From positions 122,112,771 through 122,176,770 of the forward strand of contig NC_035436.2 in assembly GCF_002127325.2 (NCBI RefSeq): a DNA stretch of 64,000 nucleotides, read 5' to 3'. The stretch comes from Helianthus annuus (lineage: Eukaryota; Streptophyta; Magnoliopsida; Asterales; Asteraceae). The notes under the pieces are model-generated. The model was not told the DNA's origin. It searched no databases and worked only from the letters and a program-made list of their open reading frames with translations. A program made the position numbers and the translations under genes. Of the stretch, positions 34,381 through 47,500 are shown one piece after another (the stretch's first letter is position 1; the number at the start of each line of letters is the position of its first letter).

Positions 34381-35028
34381 AATATGGTAGTCTAGTCATA
34401 GTGCCAGTAGTGTATCTATTCAACCTTATCCTTTCAATCCCATTCCCAACACCCCGGGAATCCCATGCCTTGGTAAGAGTGTGAACTCACCTTGGTTTGC
34501 TCGGTATGCTATGCTCTAGGGTTTATCAAATGTCTAAGTCCGTTACACACGACCTAGGATATGTTGCAGATGATACGATGTAAGTGTTTGCATCAAATTA
34601 GGGTTTACACATCTTTGATATCCAAGCATTTGTGTTTTGTGTGTTTATTGTGTACATGATGATACCGCATAGAATGTTCACACATGCAGGAATTATACAG
34701 TTGCATTCAATATCATACAATCATATACATAGAATCATGCATCGCGTAAGCAGTTAATCCTATTCACATAATTCATGCGTAGCGTTCCTGATTTCACGGT
34801 TTAATCTTACGTGGATATTAATCTAGTTGCCACTGTCAACTTACCTTATACATTTAGCAGTGCCAATAACTTCACATGTTTAACGAGGTCAAGGACTTAA
34901 CAAAGTGTCATACACAGCTTAACAGAATTAACATTATATTTCATACAGCACGTTGTTTCAAATTGATCATTACACAACATCAGGCAGGGCCTTGCCCTTC
35001 TAAAACTCATACAAGTATGTGGGGGGTA

Positions 35029-35725
35029 AAAGTCGGATAGGGCCACCCCCCTCTACAAACTCGGACTCCCTTGTCCATTCAACAAAGTCGGACCAAGGGT
35101 CCCCCCCCCTTTTTAAACTCGGGCAGCCTCTACCCCTAATTAAAAGATCGGACCCCCTTCATTCTAAAATAACTCGGACCCCTTATGCTCATCAAATACT
35201 TCGGACATGCTAACACATTAATAACTTCGGACCTTAGTGGTGTGAAAGTCGGACAACAAGTGGGGGGTTAAACTCGGACACACACACCACACAAAAGTCG
35301 GACATAGGTGGTCATACTCGGACCCTTAAGACCTTGAATAAAACTCGGATATAATGCTTGCTAACAAACTCAGGCAACATTTATGTTTGCTTATACAAAG
35401 TCGGACCAAGGTAGGGGCTCACAAACTCGGGTAGGGCTTGGGGGTTTAAGTTCGGACCATGCGTGTGGTGGAAACTCGGACCTTACACCTCATTAAACTC
35501 GGACCCCTTGTGTTTATGAAACTCGGTTACATGACAATGCTAATACTCGGACATGTTAACTTGTCTACAGTTCAGTGTATCCTCGGACATTCATGTATGT
35601 TTAAAAACTCAGACAAGTATAATGATTCTCAAAGCTCCGACTAGCATCATTCACAAAACTCAGACAATTCAATCATGCACAAAACTCAGACAACTAGAAT
35701 CAAGGTTACGAAACTCTGACAGAAA
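35029..35725. repeat. Dispersed CTCGGAC motif array in LTR
   Basis: About 25-30 occurrences of AA(A/G)(C/G)TCGGAC and close variants (AACTCAGAC, TTCGGAC), 20-40 bp apart, separated by unrelated spacers. The partner LTR has the matching array at about 42045-42735. Confidence 0.85.
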
Positions 35726-36454
35726 TCGTGAGTTCCAATACAGAATCAAATGAATCAAATCAGTTACATTTCTCTTGGTTTCTAACCTTAATATCAAACA
35801 CAGTGACGGCAGAATCATAATCAATCCACTCATGATCAACAATAATCAAACTATATCATTACAGGAACCATCTATCAATCATACGACTAATCATTATCAT
35901 CAATAATTCAGAATCAAATCAAAATCACAACCTATCACATGAAGAACTAGGGTTTTATAAGCATCAATCAATCAACAATTAGTCAAGAATTGATACAATC
36001 AAATAATCAACGCACAATCATTAACAATTACCTTGAATGATTCTAGAGAAAGAGGAATCAAGTGTGATGATTATCTTGTGCCAATGATGATGGTGATGAT
36101 GCTTGCTAGAGGATTAGAGAGTTACAAGTACGTGTTTTGATTTTGAGAGAATGATTAGTGAAAAGGGGATTAGGGTTAAGTATAATTAAGTTTTCACTAA
36201 TAACTCTTCACACCCTCAATTATTCTATTTTACAAAGGTACACCATCTCAATCAATTTCACAGTTTCACCACCAAGTTCACATATTTGACAAGTCTATCA
36301 CAATTAACAAACAACCATGCAAAGTCACACAACACACTTCATTGTATCAAAACATATACAATTCCATAACAACTAACTGTGAAATCAATCAACTAAATAA
36401 TACAAGAACGTGCAATAAATGCGAAATAGAATCTTGGAAATTCGAGTTGTCACA

Positions 36455-36467
36455 TTATCCCCAACTT
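36455..36467 (-). other. Polypurine tract of nested chromovirus
   Basis: Minus-strand AAGTTGGGGATAA abuts the 3' LTR. Confidence 0.78.
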
Positions 36468-36530
36468 AAAAGAAATTTCGTCCCGAAATTTGGTACGCAC
36501 TCACTGAGGAAGCTAGGTAAGCTGTATTGT

Positions 36531-37969
36531 TCACTGGTTTTCCTGGGGTGTCACATCATCCCCCCGTTGATTTGGAATTTCGTCCCGAAATTCAGTAGTA
36601 GTAGCTTCAGCCTCAGTAGTGGTTGCATTGGTTTCGAATAATTGGGGGTACTTTTCTGTCATCTTGTCTTCGCGTTCCCAGGTGTACTCTGGGCCACGTT
36701 TGGAGTTCCAACGAACTCGGACAAGAGGGATTCTCTTGTGCTTGAGGACCTTAACATCCCGGTCCGTGATTTCAACTGGTTCCTCGACGAACTGCAACCG
36801 CTCGTCGATAGTGAGTTCCTTAAAAGGAATTATGAGGGTCTCATCTGACAGGCACTTCTTCAGATTCGACACGTGAAATACATCGTGAACTGCACCGAGT
36901 TCAGCTGGTAGATTCAGTCTGTAGGCTACTGGGCCTATTCCTTCAGTGATTTCGAACGGTCCAACATACCGTGGATTGAGTTTGCTCCTTTTACCAAAAC
37001 TAACCACACCCTTCCAGGTGAAACTTTGAGTAAAACCCGGTCCCCGACCTCAAATTCCAATGGCTTCCTACGCTTATCTGCGTAGCTTTTCTGGCGATCG
37101 CGAGCTGTCGCCATGCGTTGTCGTATCTGTGCAATTCGTTCAGTAGCGTCAACTACCATTTCTGGGCCTGTAATCTAACTATCCCCCACCTCTGCCCAAC
37201 CGAGAGGTGACCGGCATTTACGTCCGTACAATGCCTCGAATGGAGCGGCTCGTATGCTGGTGTGATAACTATTATTGTAAGAAAACTCCACCAAAGGGAG
37301 GTGCTTTTCCCAGCCATTGCCGAAATCGATAACACATGCTCGAAGCATGTCTTCAAGAGTTTGGATTGTTCGCCCAGACTGCCCATCCGTCTGAGGATGA
37401 TATGATATGCTCATGTCTAATCGTGAGCCGAAAGATTTGTGCATCGCTTGCCATAGTTCTGACGTGAATCGTGCATCCCGATCCGAAATGATGGAGGTGG
37501 GCACCCCGTGCCTCGAAACAACTTCTTTAAGATAGATGTCTGCGAGAGTGGAGAACTTATCCGTTTCCTTTATAGCTAGGAAGTGTGCAGACTTGGTGAG
37601 TCGATCCACGATCACCCATATGGTATCATAACCACGCTGGGATCTGGGTAGGCCCGTAACAAAATCCATGGAAATCTCTTCCCATTTCCACTATGGTATC
37701 CTGGGTTGTTGCAGTAGACCCGCTGGTTTCTGATATTCAACCTTGACTCTTGCACAGGTCAAGCACTTGCCAACATAGGTGGCGATGTGGGCTTTCATGC
37801 TAGGCCACCAATAAGTAGTTCTGATGTCGTGGTACATTTTGTCCGACCCTGGATGTACCGAGTAGCGAGACTTGTGTGCTTCGTCCATCACAAGCTCTCG
37901 TAAACCGCCATAAAGTGGGACCCAAATACGCCCCGTTACATAGTATGCGCCGTCTTCCTTTTGTTCCAT
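36531..37969 (-). pseudogene. Nested chromovirus integrase with chromodomain-like tail
   Basis: Three to four minus-strand frames in order. 37691-37969 is the zinc-binding region (HPGSDKMYHDIRTTYWWPSMK, then CLTCARVKVEYQKP). 37175-37669 is the catalytic core ([61 protein letters not shown]). 36935-37159 has [29 protein letters not shown]. 36531-37007 has [15 protein letters not shown] and a final [21 protein letters not shown] segment resembling a chromodomain. Note DGQSGRTIQ, where Glu is expected in DGQSERTIQ: the catalytic Glu is replaced by Gly. Stops and frameshifts separate the parts. Confidence 0.85.
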
Positions 37970-38190
37970 TCGTTGCCTAGAGCCGCGTAAAGCTTCAGCC
38001 TTTATGTTTCTGGTTTCAATGCTTCCACCTGAGCATCTCGTATTTGTGCAGGAAGATCAGACTGAATGGTGAGCTGTAGAGCTCGCACACGCCTAGGTAG
38101 AGTGTCTTTCCGACTGAGGGCGTCAGCCACGACATTGGCCTTGCCTGGATGGTACTTGATAGCGCATTCGTAATCGTTTAGAAGTTCAAC

Positions 38191-39739
38191 TCATCTTCGT
38201 TGACGCATGTTCAAATCCTTCTGCTTAAGGATATGCTCGAGACTCCTGTGATCGGTGTAAATCGTGCACCTGGTACCGTACAGGTAGTGTCGCCATATCT
38301 TAAGCGCGAAAACAACAGCTCCCAGCTCTAAATCGTGCGTCGTATAGTTCCGTTCATGAATCTTGAGTTGCCGCGAAGCGTAAGCAATAACCTTATCCCG
38401 CTGCATCAATTCACAACCCAGCCCCTGTATCGATGCGTCACAATATACTACAAAATCGTCCGTGCCCTCTGGCAATGAGAGAATAGGTGCGCTGCAAAGC
38501 CTATCCTTTGGGTACTGAAAAGCGGTCTCTTGGGAATCTCCCCAACGGTAGGTGACACCTTTCTGTGTCAGTATAGTAAGCGGCTGTGCTATCTTGGAGA
38601 AGTCTTTGATGAATCGTCTGTAATACCCCGCCAAACCCAAGAATTGGCGCATTTCTGTTGGTGTACGCGGTGCAGGCCAGTTCCTGATTGAATCTACCTT
38701 GGATGGATCGACATGAATCCCATCCCTGTTCACCACATGGCCTAAGAAGTGGACTTCACGAAGCCAGAAGTCACATTTAGAAAACTTTGCGTACAATTGC
38801 TCCTTTCGAAGAAGTTCCAAGATATGACGTAAGTGCTGCTCGTGTTCCTCCTGACTCTTGGAGTAGGTCAGAATGTCGTCGATGAAGACAATGACGAACT
38901 TGTCAAGGTAGGGTTTGCACACCCTGTTCATAAGATCCATGAAAACTGCAGGCGCGTTCGTAAGCCCGAATGGCATGACTAGGAACTCGTAATGGCTGCA
39001 GCGAGTTCTGAATGCTGTCTTGGAGACGTCCTCATCCCGGACTCTCAGCTGATGATAACCAGCCTTTAGATCAACCTTGGAGTAGTAACTCGACCCTTGC
39101 AACTGGGCGAATAAGTCGTCAATGCGTGGAAGAGGATAACGGTTCTTCACTGTGACCTTGTTCAGTTCACGGTAATCAATTTCACATCCTGAAGGTGCCA
39201 TCCTTCTTTTTCACAGATAATTGATATCCAAGAGTTCTTGTAGCTCCCCAAGGCGAAGAGATAGGTCGGGTAAATCCCTTATCCAAGATTTCTTGTAGCT
39301 GCGTCGATAGTTCTTCCGATGCTGGTGGAGCTAAGCGATACGGTGCTCGAGCTATGGGTGCTGCTTCCGGAGCTAGCTCGACTTGAAACTCGCCTTGGCG
39401 ATGAGGCGGTAGACCTGATAAATCTTTAGGAAACACCTGAGGAAAGTCGTTGACTCGGCTCTGGTGATCACCATTCTTGCGCTGCTGCTGTGCTTGAGAC
39501 CGAACGGTAGCTGAACCCTTGCTGGAATACCCATCCCATTTCCGCTTGTTGTCACTAGGAGTAGCGGGAGTAGCAGAAGTGGTAGCGGTAGTAGTAGCGC
39601 TGATACAACTAGGCAGCCTGTTCTGTTCCACTGCCTGACCCGTGAGGCGATGAGCAAGACGCTGAGTGTCTTGGATATTGTCGAGGTTAGCCGATGTAGC
39701 ATGGATCTGAATCTCTGAGGCTAGACCCTTGAGGTACAA
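38191..39739 (-). pseudogene. Nested chromovirus reverse transcriptase and RNase H
   Basis: 39182-39739 encodes the end of gag ([15 protein letters not shown], a Thr/Ala/Pro stretch, [11 protein letters not shown]). It runs directly into [17 protein letters not shown], the lead-in to reverse transcriptase, with the zinc knuckle and protease absent. 38191-39201, entered by a frameshift near 39190, has [41 protein letters not shown], catalytic [12 protein letters not shown], then RNase H with [17 protein letters not shown] and [13 protein letters not shown]. It ends by a stop after LNMRQRR. Confidence 0.87.
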
Positions 39740-39748
39740 TTCGATACG

Positions 39749-40362
39749 CTAGCTTGGAGGGTCCACCATGATTGGACACAAGATGGCCAGTTCGTTCGAC
39801 CGTTTCGTATAAGCATCAATTTCTGACCCCGTCATTTCCAAATGGTAAAGCTCCCCTTCCAACTTGTGGATGTCATCACGCGTGCAATATCCCCTTTTAA
39901 TGCGTTCTTTGAATTCGTTCCAGGGGGTGGCGTTAGCAGCTGCCAACCCTAGTATCCGTACTTGCGCGTTCCACCAGGTTAGCGCGATTTCTTCCAAAGT
40001 ACCAGTGGCATACTTGACCCTGCGAGCCCCAGGGCATTCACACATCTCAATTACTGTCTCGAGCTTCCCAAGCCAATGGAGTAGTCCCACTGCTCCTTCT
40101 GTGCCACTGAATGTGCTTGGACGACAGTCCATGAAGTTCTTGAATGTGCAGACAGGTTGCTGTGCGTTCCGACCCGTTGCGCGAGAAAGATAGGTCAAGG
40201 TTAAGCGCGAGATTTGGGTCACGAGAGTAGGATCTAACATCCTAGGATAGGTCTGGAATAGCAGGTTATACCTCCTTCTTGTGCGGCTGCAAGCGCCGCA
40301 GCAACTTGTTCGTTAATGAGAGCCGTCAACTGGGCTTGAGTCATGTCAACACGTCCAGACAT
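39749..40362 (-). pseudogene. Nested chromovirus gag
   Basis: ATG at 40362 (MSGRVDMTQAQLTALINEQV). A frame break near 40250 leads into 39749-40240, which holds the retrotrans_gag core (FSGTEGAVGLLHWLGKLETV, YATGTLEEIALTWWNAQVR, LEGELYHLEMTGSEIDAYTK). A stop at 39749 then separates it from the next frame. Capsid-like gag is recognisable but not translatable as one protein. Confidence 0.82.
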
Positions 40363-40661
40363 GATCGAACAGTAAAGGTAGCATAAGTATGAATGGTTCG
40401 CGAGTAGTGCGATGACAGAAAAGTGTAGGCACATAGGTGTTCTTAAGCAGTAACAAGTAGTGAGCAAAGTAATGTAAGCATACTACGAGCAAGGTTCTAT
40501 GCAGTTCTAGCAAGCAGGTAATAAACATAAACCTTATTACCTAGGATGTCGAGTCTTGCACGTGGAGCGAGGCGTCGTTGTGGATCGTTGAGAGCACTGT
40601 TCTGGTTATAGTCTGGTTTTAATAAAAATGTTTTCCCACATTAAAACCTAGTTCTCTATAA

Positions 40662-40680
40662 CCAATGACTCTGATACCAA
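40662..40680 (-). other. Primer-binding site of nested chromovirus (Met-tRNA)
   Basis: Minus-strand TTGGTATCAGAGTCATTGG lies two bases inside the 5' LTR. It matches initiator Met-tRNA over the first 10-12 bases. Confidence 0.88.
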
Positions 40681-40682
40681 TC

Positions 40683-43467
40683 TGTCACACCCCCAGAATC
40701 CACCTGCGGAGTACCACCGCTTGGAGGCGTGACATGACCAGGATCAAGCCACCAATCATATTGAACATGTAGTTAAATAGTAAAAGTTATCCATCAATAC
40801 GAAAGGTGTTTATCAAAACCAATATCAGTATATGTAGCGGAAGCATTAAAGCAAAAACCCATTCTTGAGTAATAAATATTTGAAACGTCATAAGTGTTTA
40901 ATAAGTAATCACGATCCAATTGCCCACAACGACCTGCTCCTCCTTGTGCAAGCTCCATTAGTACCTAAGGTCCTGCAAGGCATGTAGCAGAGAGTCAACA
41001 ACTAGTTGAGCGAGTTCACAGAAAGTAAATGCGTAACAGTAAGTTCATGAGTATCAAGTGGCTCTACTGGGCCGTTAGTACGTTCTATTGATGGGGGCTT
41101 CCCATGTTGTATAATCCACTAGACTACTCGTAACCATATGTGTTCTTCACAATCCGAGAACAGTAGTAAGTATAAGTTCACGTAGGTCTTACGTGAGTAT
41201 CCTTCACATCCGAGGATAGTAATGAGTATAAGTATCCTTCACAACCGAGGATAGTGATCAGTATAAGTATCCTTCACAACCGAGGATAGTGATCAGTATA
41301 AGTATCCTTCACAACCGAGGATAGTGATCAGTATAAGTATCCTTCACAACCGAGGATAGTGATCAGTATAAGTATCCTTCACAACCGAGGATAGTAATAT
41401 GGTAGTCTAGTCATAGTGCCAGTAGTGTATCTATTCAACCTTATCCTTTCAATCCCATTCCCAACACCCCGGGAATCCCATGCCTTGGTAAGAGTGTGAA
41501 CTCACCTTGGTTTGCTCGGTATGCTATGCTCTAGGGTTTATCAAATGTCTAAGTCCGTTACACACGACCTAGGATATGTTGCAGATGATACGATGTAAGT
41601 GTTTGCATCAAATTAGGGTTTACACATCTTTGATATCCAAGCATTTGTGTTTTGTGTGTTTATTGTGTACATGATGATACCGCATAGAATGTTCACACAT
41701 GCAGGAATTATACAGTTGCATTCAATATCATACAATCATATACATAGAATCATGCATCGTGTAAGCAGTCAATCCTATTCACATAATTCATGCGTAGCGT
41801 TCCTGATTTCACGGTTTAATCTTACGTGGATATTAATCTAGTTGCCACTGTCAACTTACCTTATACATTTAGCAGTGCCAATAACTTCACATGTTTAACG
41901 AGGTCAAGGACTTAACAAAGTGTCATACACAGCTTAACAGAATTAACATTATATTTCATACAGCACGTTGTTTCGAATTGATTATTACACAACATCAGAC
42001 AGGGCCTTGCCCTTCTAAAACTCATACAAGTATGTGGGGGGTAAAAGTCGGATAGGGCCACCCCTCTCTACAAACTCGGACTCCCTTGTCCATTCAACAA
42101 AGTCGGACCAAGGGTCCCCCCCTTTTTAAACTCGGGCAGCCTCTACCCCTAATTAAAAGATCGGACCCCCTTCATTCTAAAATAATTCGGACCCCTTATG
42201 CTCATCAAATACTTCGGACATGCTAACACATTAATAACTTCGGACCTTAGTGGTGTGAAAGTCGGACAACAAGTGGGGGGTTAAACTCGGACACACACAC
42301 CACACAAAAGTCGGACATAGGTGGTCATACTCGGACCCTTAAGACCTTGAATAAAACTCGGATATAATGCTTGCTAACAAACTCAGGCAACATTTATGTT
42401 TGCTTATACAAAGTCAGACCAAGGGAGGGGCTCACAAACTCGGGTAGGGCTTGGGGGTTTAAGTTCGGACCATGCGTGTGGTGGAAACTCGGACCTTACA
42501 CCTCATTAAACTCGGACCCCTTGTGTTTATGAAACTCGGTTACATGACAATGCTAATACTCGGACATGTTAACTTGTCTACAGTTCAGTGTATCCTCGGA
42601 CATTCATGTATGTTTAAAAACTCAGACAAGTATAATGATTCTCAAAGCTCCGACTAGCATCATTCACAAAACTCAGACAATTCAATCATGCACAAAACTC
42701 AGACAACTAGAATCAAGGTTACGAAACTCTGACAGAAATCGTGAGTTCCAATACAGAATCAAATGAATCAAATCAGTTACATTTCTCTTGGTTTCTAACC
42801 CTAATATCAAACACAGTGATGGCAGAATCATAATCAATCCACTCATGATCAACAATAATCAAACTATATCATTACAGGAACCATCTATCAATCATACGAC
42901 TAATCATTATCATCAATAATTCAGAATCAAATCAAAATCACAACCTATCACATGAAGAACTAGGGTTTTATAAGCATCAATCAATCAACAATTAGTCAAG
43001 AATTGATACAATCAAATAATCAACGCACAATCATTAACAATTACCTTGAATGATTCTAGAGAAAGAGGAATCAAGTGTGATGATTATCTTGTGCCAATGA
43101 TGATGGTGATGATGCTTGCTAGAGGATTAGACAGTTACAAGCACGTGTTTTGATTTTGAGAGAATGATTAGTGAAAAGGGGATTAGGGTTAAGTATAATT
43201 AAGTTTTCACTAATAACTCTTCACACCCTCAATTATTCTATTTTACAAAGGTACACCATCTCAATCAATTTCACAGTTTCACCACCAAGTTCACATATTT
43301 GACAAGTCTATCACAATTAACAAACAACCATGCAAAGTCACACAACACACTTCATTGTATCAAAACATATACAATTCCATAACAACTAACTGTGAAATCA
43401 ATCAACTAAATAATACAAGAACATGCAATAAATGCGAAATAGAATCTTGGAAATTCGAGTTGTCACA
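40683..43467 (-). repeat. 5' LTR of nested chromovirus
   Basis: 2,785 bp, partner of 33668-36454. It includes the 35-bp minisatellite (41196-41395, six units) and the CTCGGAC array. Confidence 0.94.
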
Positions 43468-44579
43468 TCCTCTTCCTCATCCTCAATGGATCCTCGGTAG
43501 AGTTTCAGCCGTTGGCCATTGACTTTAAATGGTGTCCCATTTCGAGTTTTAATTTCTACTGCACCGTGTGGACAAACATGGGTGACGGAAAAAGGTCCTG
43601 ACCACCTAGATTTTAACTTACCAGGAAATAATCGAAGTCGTGAATTAAACAATAGAACTTGATCTCCTACCCGAAATTCATTGGATTTAATATATTTATC
43701 GTGTAGATTTTTCATTCTTTCCTTATAAATTTCGGAGTTAGAATGTGCATAATTCCTCAGCTCGTCTAATTCATTTCTTTGACAAAATCGATTTTTACCG
43801 GCATTTTCTAAATCTAAGTTTACATTTTTTATTGCCCAGTAGGCTTTGTGAGCTATTTCTACTGGCAAATGACAACTTTTTCCATAGACGAGTTTATATG
43901 GGGTTGTGCCTATAGTGGTTTTATAAGCAGTTCGAAAAGCCCATAAAGCGTCGTCTAATTTGTCGGCCCATTCTTTTTTATTTATTCCTACGGTTTTTTC
44001 AAGTATTCGTTTTAAACCTCGATTAGTCACTTCGGCTTGCCCATTTGTTTGAGGGTGATATGCCGTTGAGACCCGGTGATAGACCCCATATCTTGTTAAT
44101 ATTTTTTCGAGTTGATGATTGCAAAAATGGGTACCTCTATCACTTATTAAAGCCTTTGGTGTCCCGAAGCGAGAAAACAGCTTTTTCAGAAATTTTACCA
44201 CTACTCTTCCATCATTTGTTGGAAGAGCCTCGGCCTCCGCCCATTTAGACAAGTAATCGACTGCCACAAGTATATATTTGTTTCCCTTTGAAGGTGGGAA
44301 AGGTCCCATGAAATCGAGTCCCCACACATCAAAGATTTCACAGACGAGAATCCCATTTTGAGGCATTTCGTTTTTGGAAGAAATATTACCTGATCTCTGG
44401 CAGGCATCACATGTCTTTACAAGGTTTTGTGCATCCTTGTAAATGGTTGGCCAGTAAAATCCCGAGTCAAATACCTTTCGTGCGGTACTTGCGGCACCAT
44501 GATGTCCTCCGTATGGACCTTCATGACAATGACGGAGAATTCTTCGTGCTTCATTACCATGGACACACCTTCGGATGAG
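43468..44579 (-). pseudogene. Athila-type integrase, after an in-frame stop
   Basis: Continues the pol frame directly after the TAG at 44580-44582. It opens with the His/Cys zinc-binding region ([24 protein letters not shown], then [10 protein letters not shown]). The catalytic core follows with [35 protein letters not shown] and [15 protein letters not shown], supplying the Asp, Asp and Glu. The C-terminal domain has [25 protein letters not shown]. The chromovirus interrupts it at 43467, nine codons before the natural stop. Apart from the amber codon and this insertion the segment is open. Confidence 0.88.
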
Positions 44580-47500
44580 CTAGTCGGCACAAATTTTGAA
44601 AAGATAGGGGTCTTCCCAAAAGTAATGCTTTACATCAGCAAAGAATTTCTTTCTTTGATGATGTGGCCATCCTTTGGTGACTATACCGCTAGCTAGGAAA
44701 TTAGCGTAGTCGGCATACCATGGTTCTTGTCTACTTTCCATCATTTCCAAGGATTCCGTGGGAAATTTCTCGTTGATTTGCTCGTCTCTGGTTGTCTCCA
44801 AAGCTGGGTCTTCTAAGCGCGAGAGATGATCTGCAGCAGTGTTTTCTGCTCCTCTTTTGTCTTTGATTTCGATGTCGAATTCTTGGAGGAGTAGAATCCA
44901 TCTGATCAAACGGGGTTTTGCATCTTGCTTCTTGAAGAGGTACCTGATGGCTGCATGGTCCGTATAGACTACTGTTTTAGAAAGAACAAGATAAGAACGA
45001 AATTTATCAAAAGCAAATACCACTGCTAGTAATTCTTTTTCTGTAGTTGTATAATTTTCTTGTGCATCATTAAGAGTTTTACTAGCATAATAAATTGGGT
45101 GGAAATGCTTTTCTTTTCTTTGTCCCAAGACTGCTCCAACAGCAAAGTCACTTGCATCACACATGATTTCGAAAGGAAACTTCCAATCTGGCGCTATCAT
45201 GATAGGTGCATTGACTAGCATTTCCTTGAGGGTTAGAAATGCTTGATTGCATTCCTTGTCAAAGATGAAGGGTGCATCTTTTTCAAGTAATTTTGTTAGA
45301 GGCCTTGAAATTTTTGAAAAGTCTTTGATAAATCTTCTATAAAATCCGGCATGTCCTAGGAAACTTCTGATTGCTCGTACGGAGGATGGAGGAGGTAATC
45401 GAGAAATAGTTTCTATTTTTGCTCGATCAACTTCCATTCCTTCGCTTGAGATTTTATGACCGAGTACTATTCCCTCTGTCACCATGAAATGGCATTTTTC
45501 CCAGTTAAGGGCGAGGTTAGTTTCCTCACATCGGGATAGCATTCGTTCAAGGTTATCGAGGCATTGGTCATATGAGTCTCCAAAGATGGAAAAGTCATCC
45601 ATGAAGACTTCCATTGTCTTTTCGATCATATCATGGAAAATGGCGACCATACAACGTTGGAATGTTGCAGGCGCATTACATAGACCGAATGGCATGCGTC
45701 GATATGCAAAAGTTCCGTAGGGACATGTGAAAGTTGTTTTTTCTTGGTCTTCTGGTGCTATCGGTATTTGAAAGTAACCTGAAAAACCATCTAAGAAACA
45801 ATAAAATTTATGACCGGATAGTCTTTCTAACATTTGATCAATGAAGGGCAAAGGGAAGTGGTCTTTCCTTGTCGCTTCATTTAATCGCCTATAATCTATA
45901 CAAACTCTCCATCCTGTGACGGTTCTTGTTGGTATTAATTCATTTTTCTCGTTAGTTATTACCGTCATACCTCCTTTCTTTGGGACTACTTGAACGGGAC
46001 TTACCCACGGACTATCGGAGATAGGGTAGATTAGTCCGGCGTCGAGTAGTTTGATGACTTCATTCTTAACCACTTCTTGAACATTGGGGTTCACTCTTCG
46101 TTGTGGTTGGATTACCGTTTTGTAGTCATCATTCATTAAAGTTTTGTGCGTGCACATGGAAGGGCTTATTCCTTTAATATCTACAAGCTTCCAAGCGATC
46201 GCGTTTTTGTGTTTTTTAAGTAGGTTAACTAATTTTTCTTTTTCTATGTTACTTAATTTAGATGAAATAATTACAGGTAAACTACCATCTTTGCCTAGAA
46301 AAGCATATTCCAAACCTTTAGGAAGTTCTTTGAGCTCAACGGGTGGGTCTTTAGAAGACACCTTATTTTGTGGCTCATCTAGATTAAGAATCTTAAAGGT
46401 TTGTTCTATGGCTATTTCTTCTTCGACAAAGTGGTCTTCTTCGTTGGTTGTATCGGGTGGTTCAGCTTCATCTTCAATTAGGGGGTCATTGTTGCCAAAA
46501 GGATATTTCATTGAACGCTCAAGATCTATGCTCCTTTTGAATGCCCCTAATTGAAGAGGTAGATTGTTGAATTTCCGGTTTTTCAAAGCTTTATGAGTTT
46601 GTACAAAAGTTTTTCCCAAGACTAATGGGGCGTCATCAAGGATGACAAAGTCGGTTGGGATTACCATTTGATTTGTTTGAACCAAAACATCTTCAACTAC
46701 ACCGATGGATTTCATTACTTTTCGATCGGATAGAAAAATGGGAATTTGAAGTGGAGTAAAATCACTAACACTTAATTTTTCAAAAATGTAGTTAGGCATT
46801 ATGTTAACACAAAGATCTTTATCAATGGTGATATTACTAATAAATGAATTTTGAAAGAAACATGGAACCGGTGTAATGTTAATTTCAAAAGGATCTTCTT
46901 TTATTAGCGAGGTTTGATCATTATTTAACTTAACACTTACTAAGTTTTTGATTTTAGCACTAGTGTTTAACTCTTTTAAAAACTTAGCATGAGGGGTTAT
47001 TAAACAATGATTTTCGAAAGTAGGTGACAAGAGAATAATTTCCTCAAAATTAGACTCTTCTTGAATTTTAGCATTATCGGACTCACCTTTTTCGTTGTTT
47101 AACTCATGTGTCGGTTTTTCACTTTCTTGTTCTTCCATTTTTACACTTTCAACTACCTCTACGTTATTATTATTTTTTAATTCTTCTATTGCGCGGGATT
47201 CCTCTTCCCTTGCGCGAGATTCTTTTATATAACGTTTGATAGTTTTAAGTTGTTCCAATATCCTATTAGTTACTTCGGTGAGAGAAAAAGAATTTGGATC
47301 CTCAAAGCTTGAATCCGGTTGTTCGATCCTTGGTTCCTCATAATACTCATATGAAGTAGATGGTTCACACCATTGTTCTTCATTGTAAGTATATGATGGA
47401 TAAGGGTCGAAACTTTGTTCTTCATAGTACTCATATGAGGTGGGTTGTTCACGCCATGGTTCCTCATAATAAGAGTATGAAGGTGGTGGCTCATATCTTG

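Larger units (their letters stand above)
33668..36454 (-). repeat. 3' LTR of nested chromovirus
   Basis: Contains a 35-bp minisatellite (34181-34380) and a CTCGGAC-rich zone (~35029-35725). Plus-strand frames here recur in the other LTR and are not genes. Confidence 0.94.
33668..43467 (-). mobile_element. Ty3-gypsy chromovirus nested in the Athila-type element
   Basis: LTRs 33668-36454 (2,787 bp) and 40683-43467 (2,785 bp) begin TGTCACACCCCCAG and end TTGTCACA. A perfect 5-bp target duplication TCCTC lies at 33663-33667 and 43468-43472. Minus-strand order is 5' LTR (right), Met-tRNA primer site, gag, reverse transcriptase, RNase H, integrase with chromodomain-like tail, polypurine tract, 3' LTR. 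LTRs differ by roughly 15 substitutions by eye. Gag's zinc knuckle and the protease are deleted and the frames broken, so this is a young but defective copy. A Tekay/Del-like lineage is inferred from the integrase tail. Confidence 0.95.

Noticed and set aside
35029..35725. CRISPR-like array of short repeats with unique spacers
   Set aside because: Repeat core is only ~9 bp and irregularly spaced, lies in LTRs of a plant retrotransposon, and there are no cas genes.
35459..35753. Plus-strand ORFs repeated at 42472-42766
   Set aside because: Within the CTCGGAC array of both chromovirus LTRs; no protein signature.
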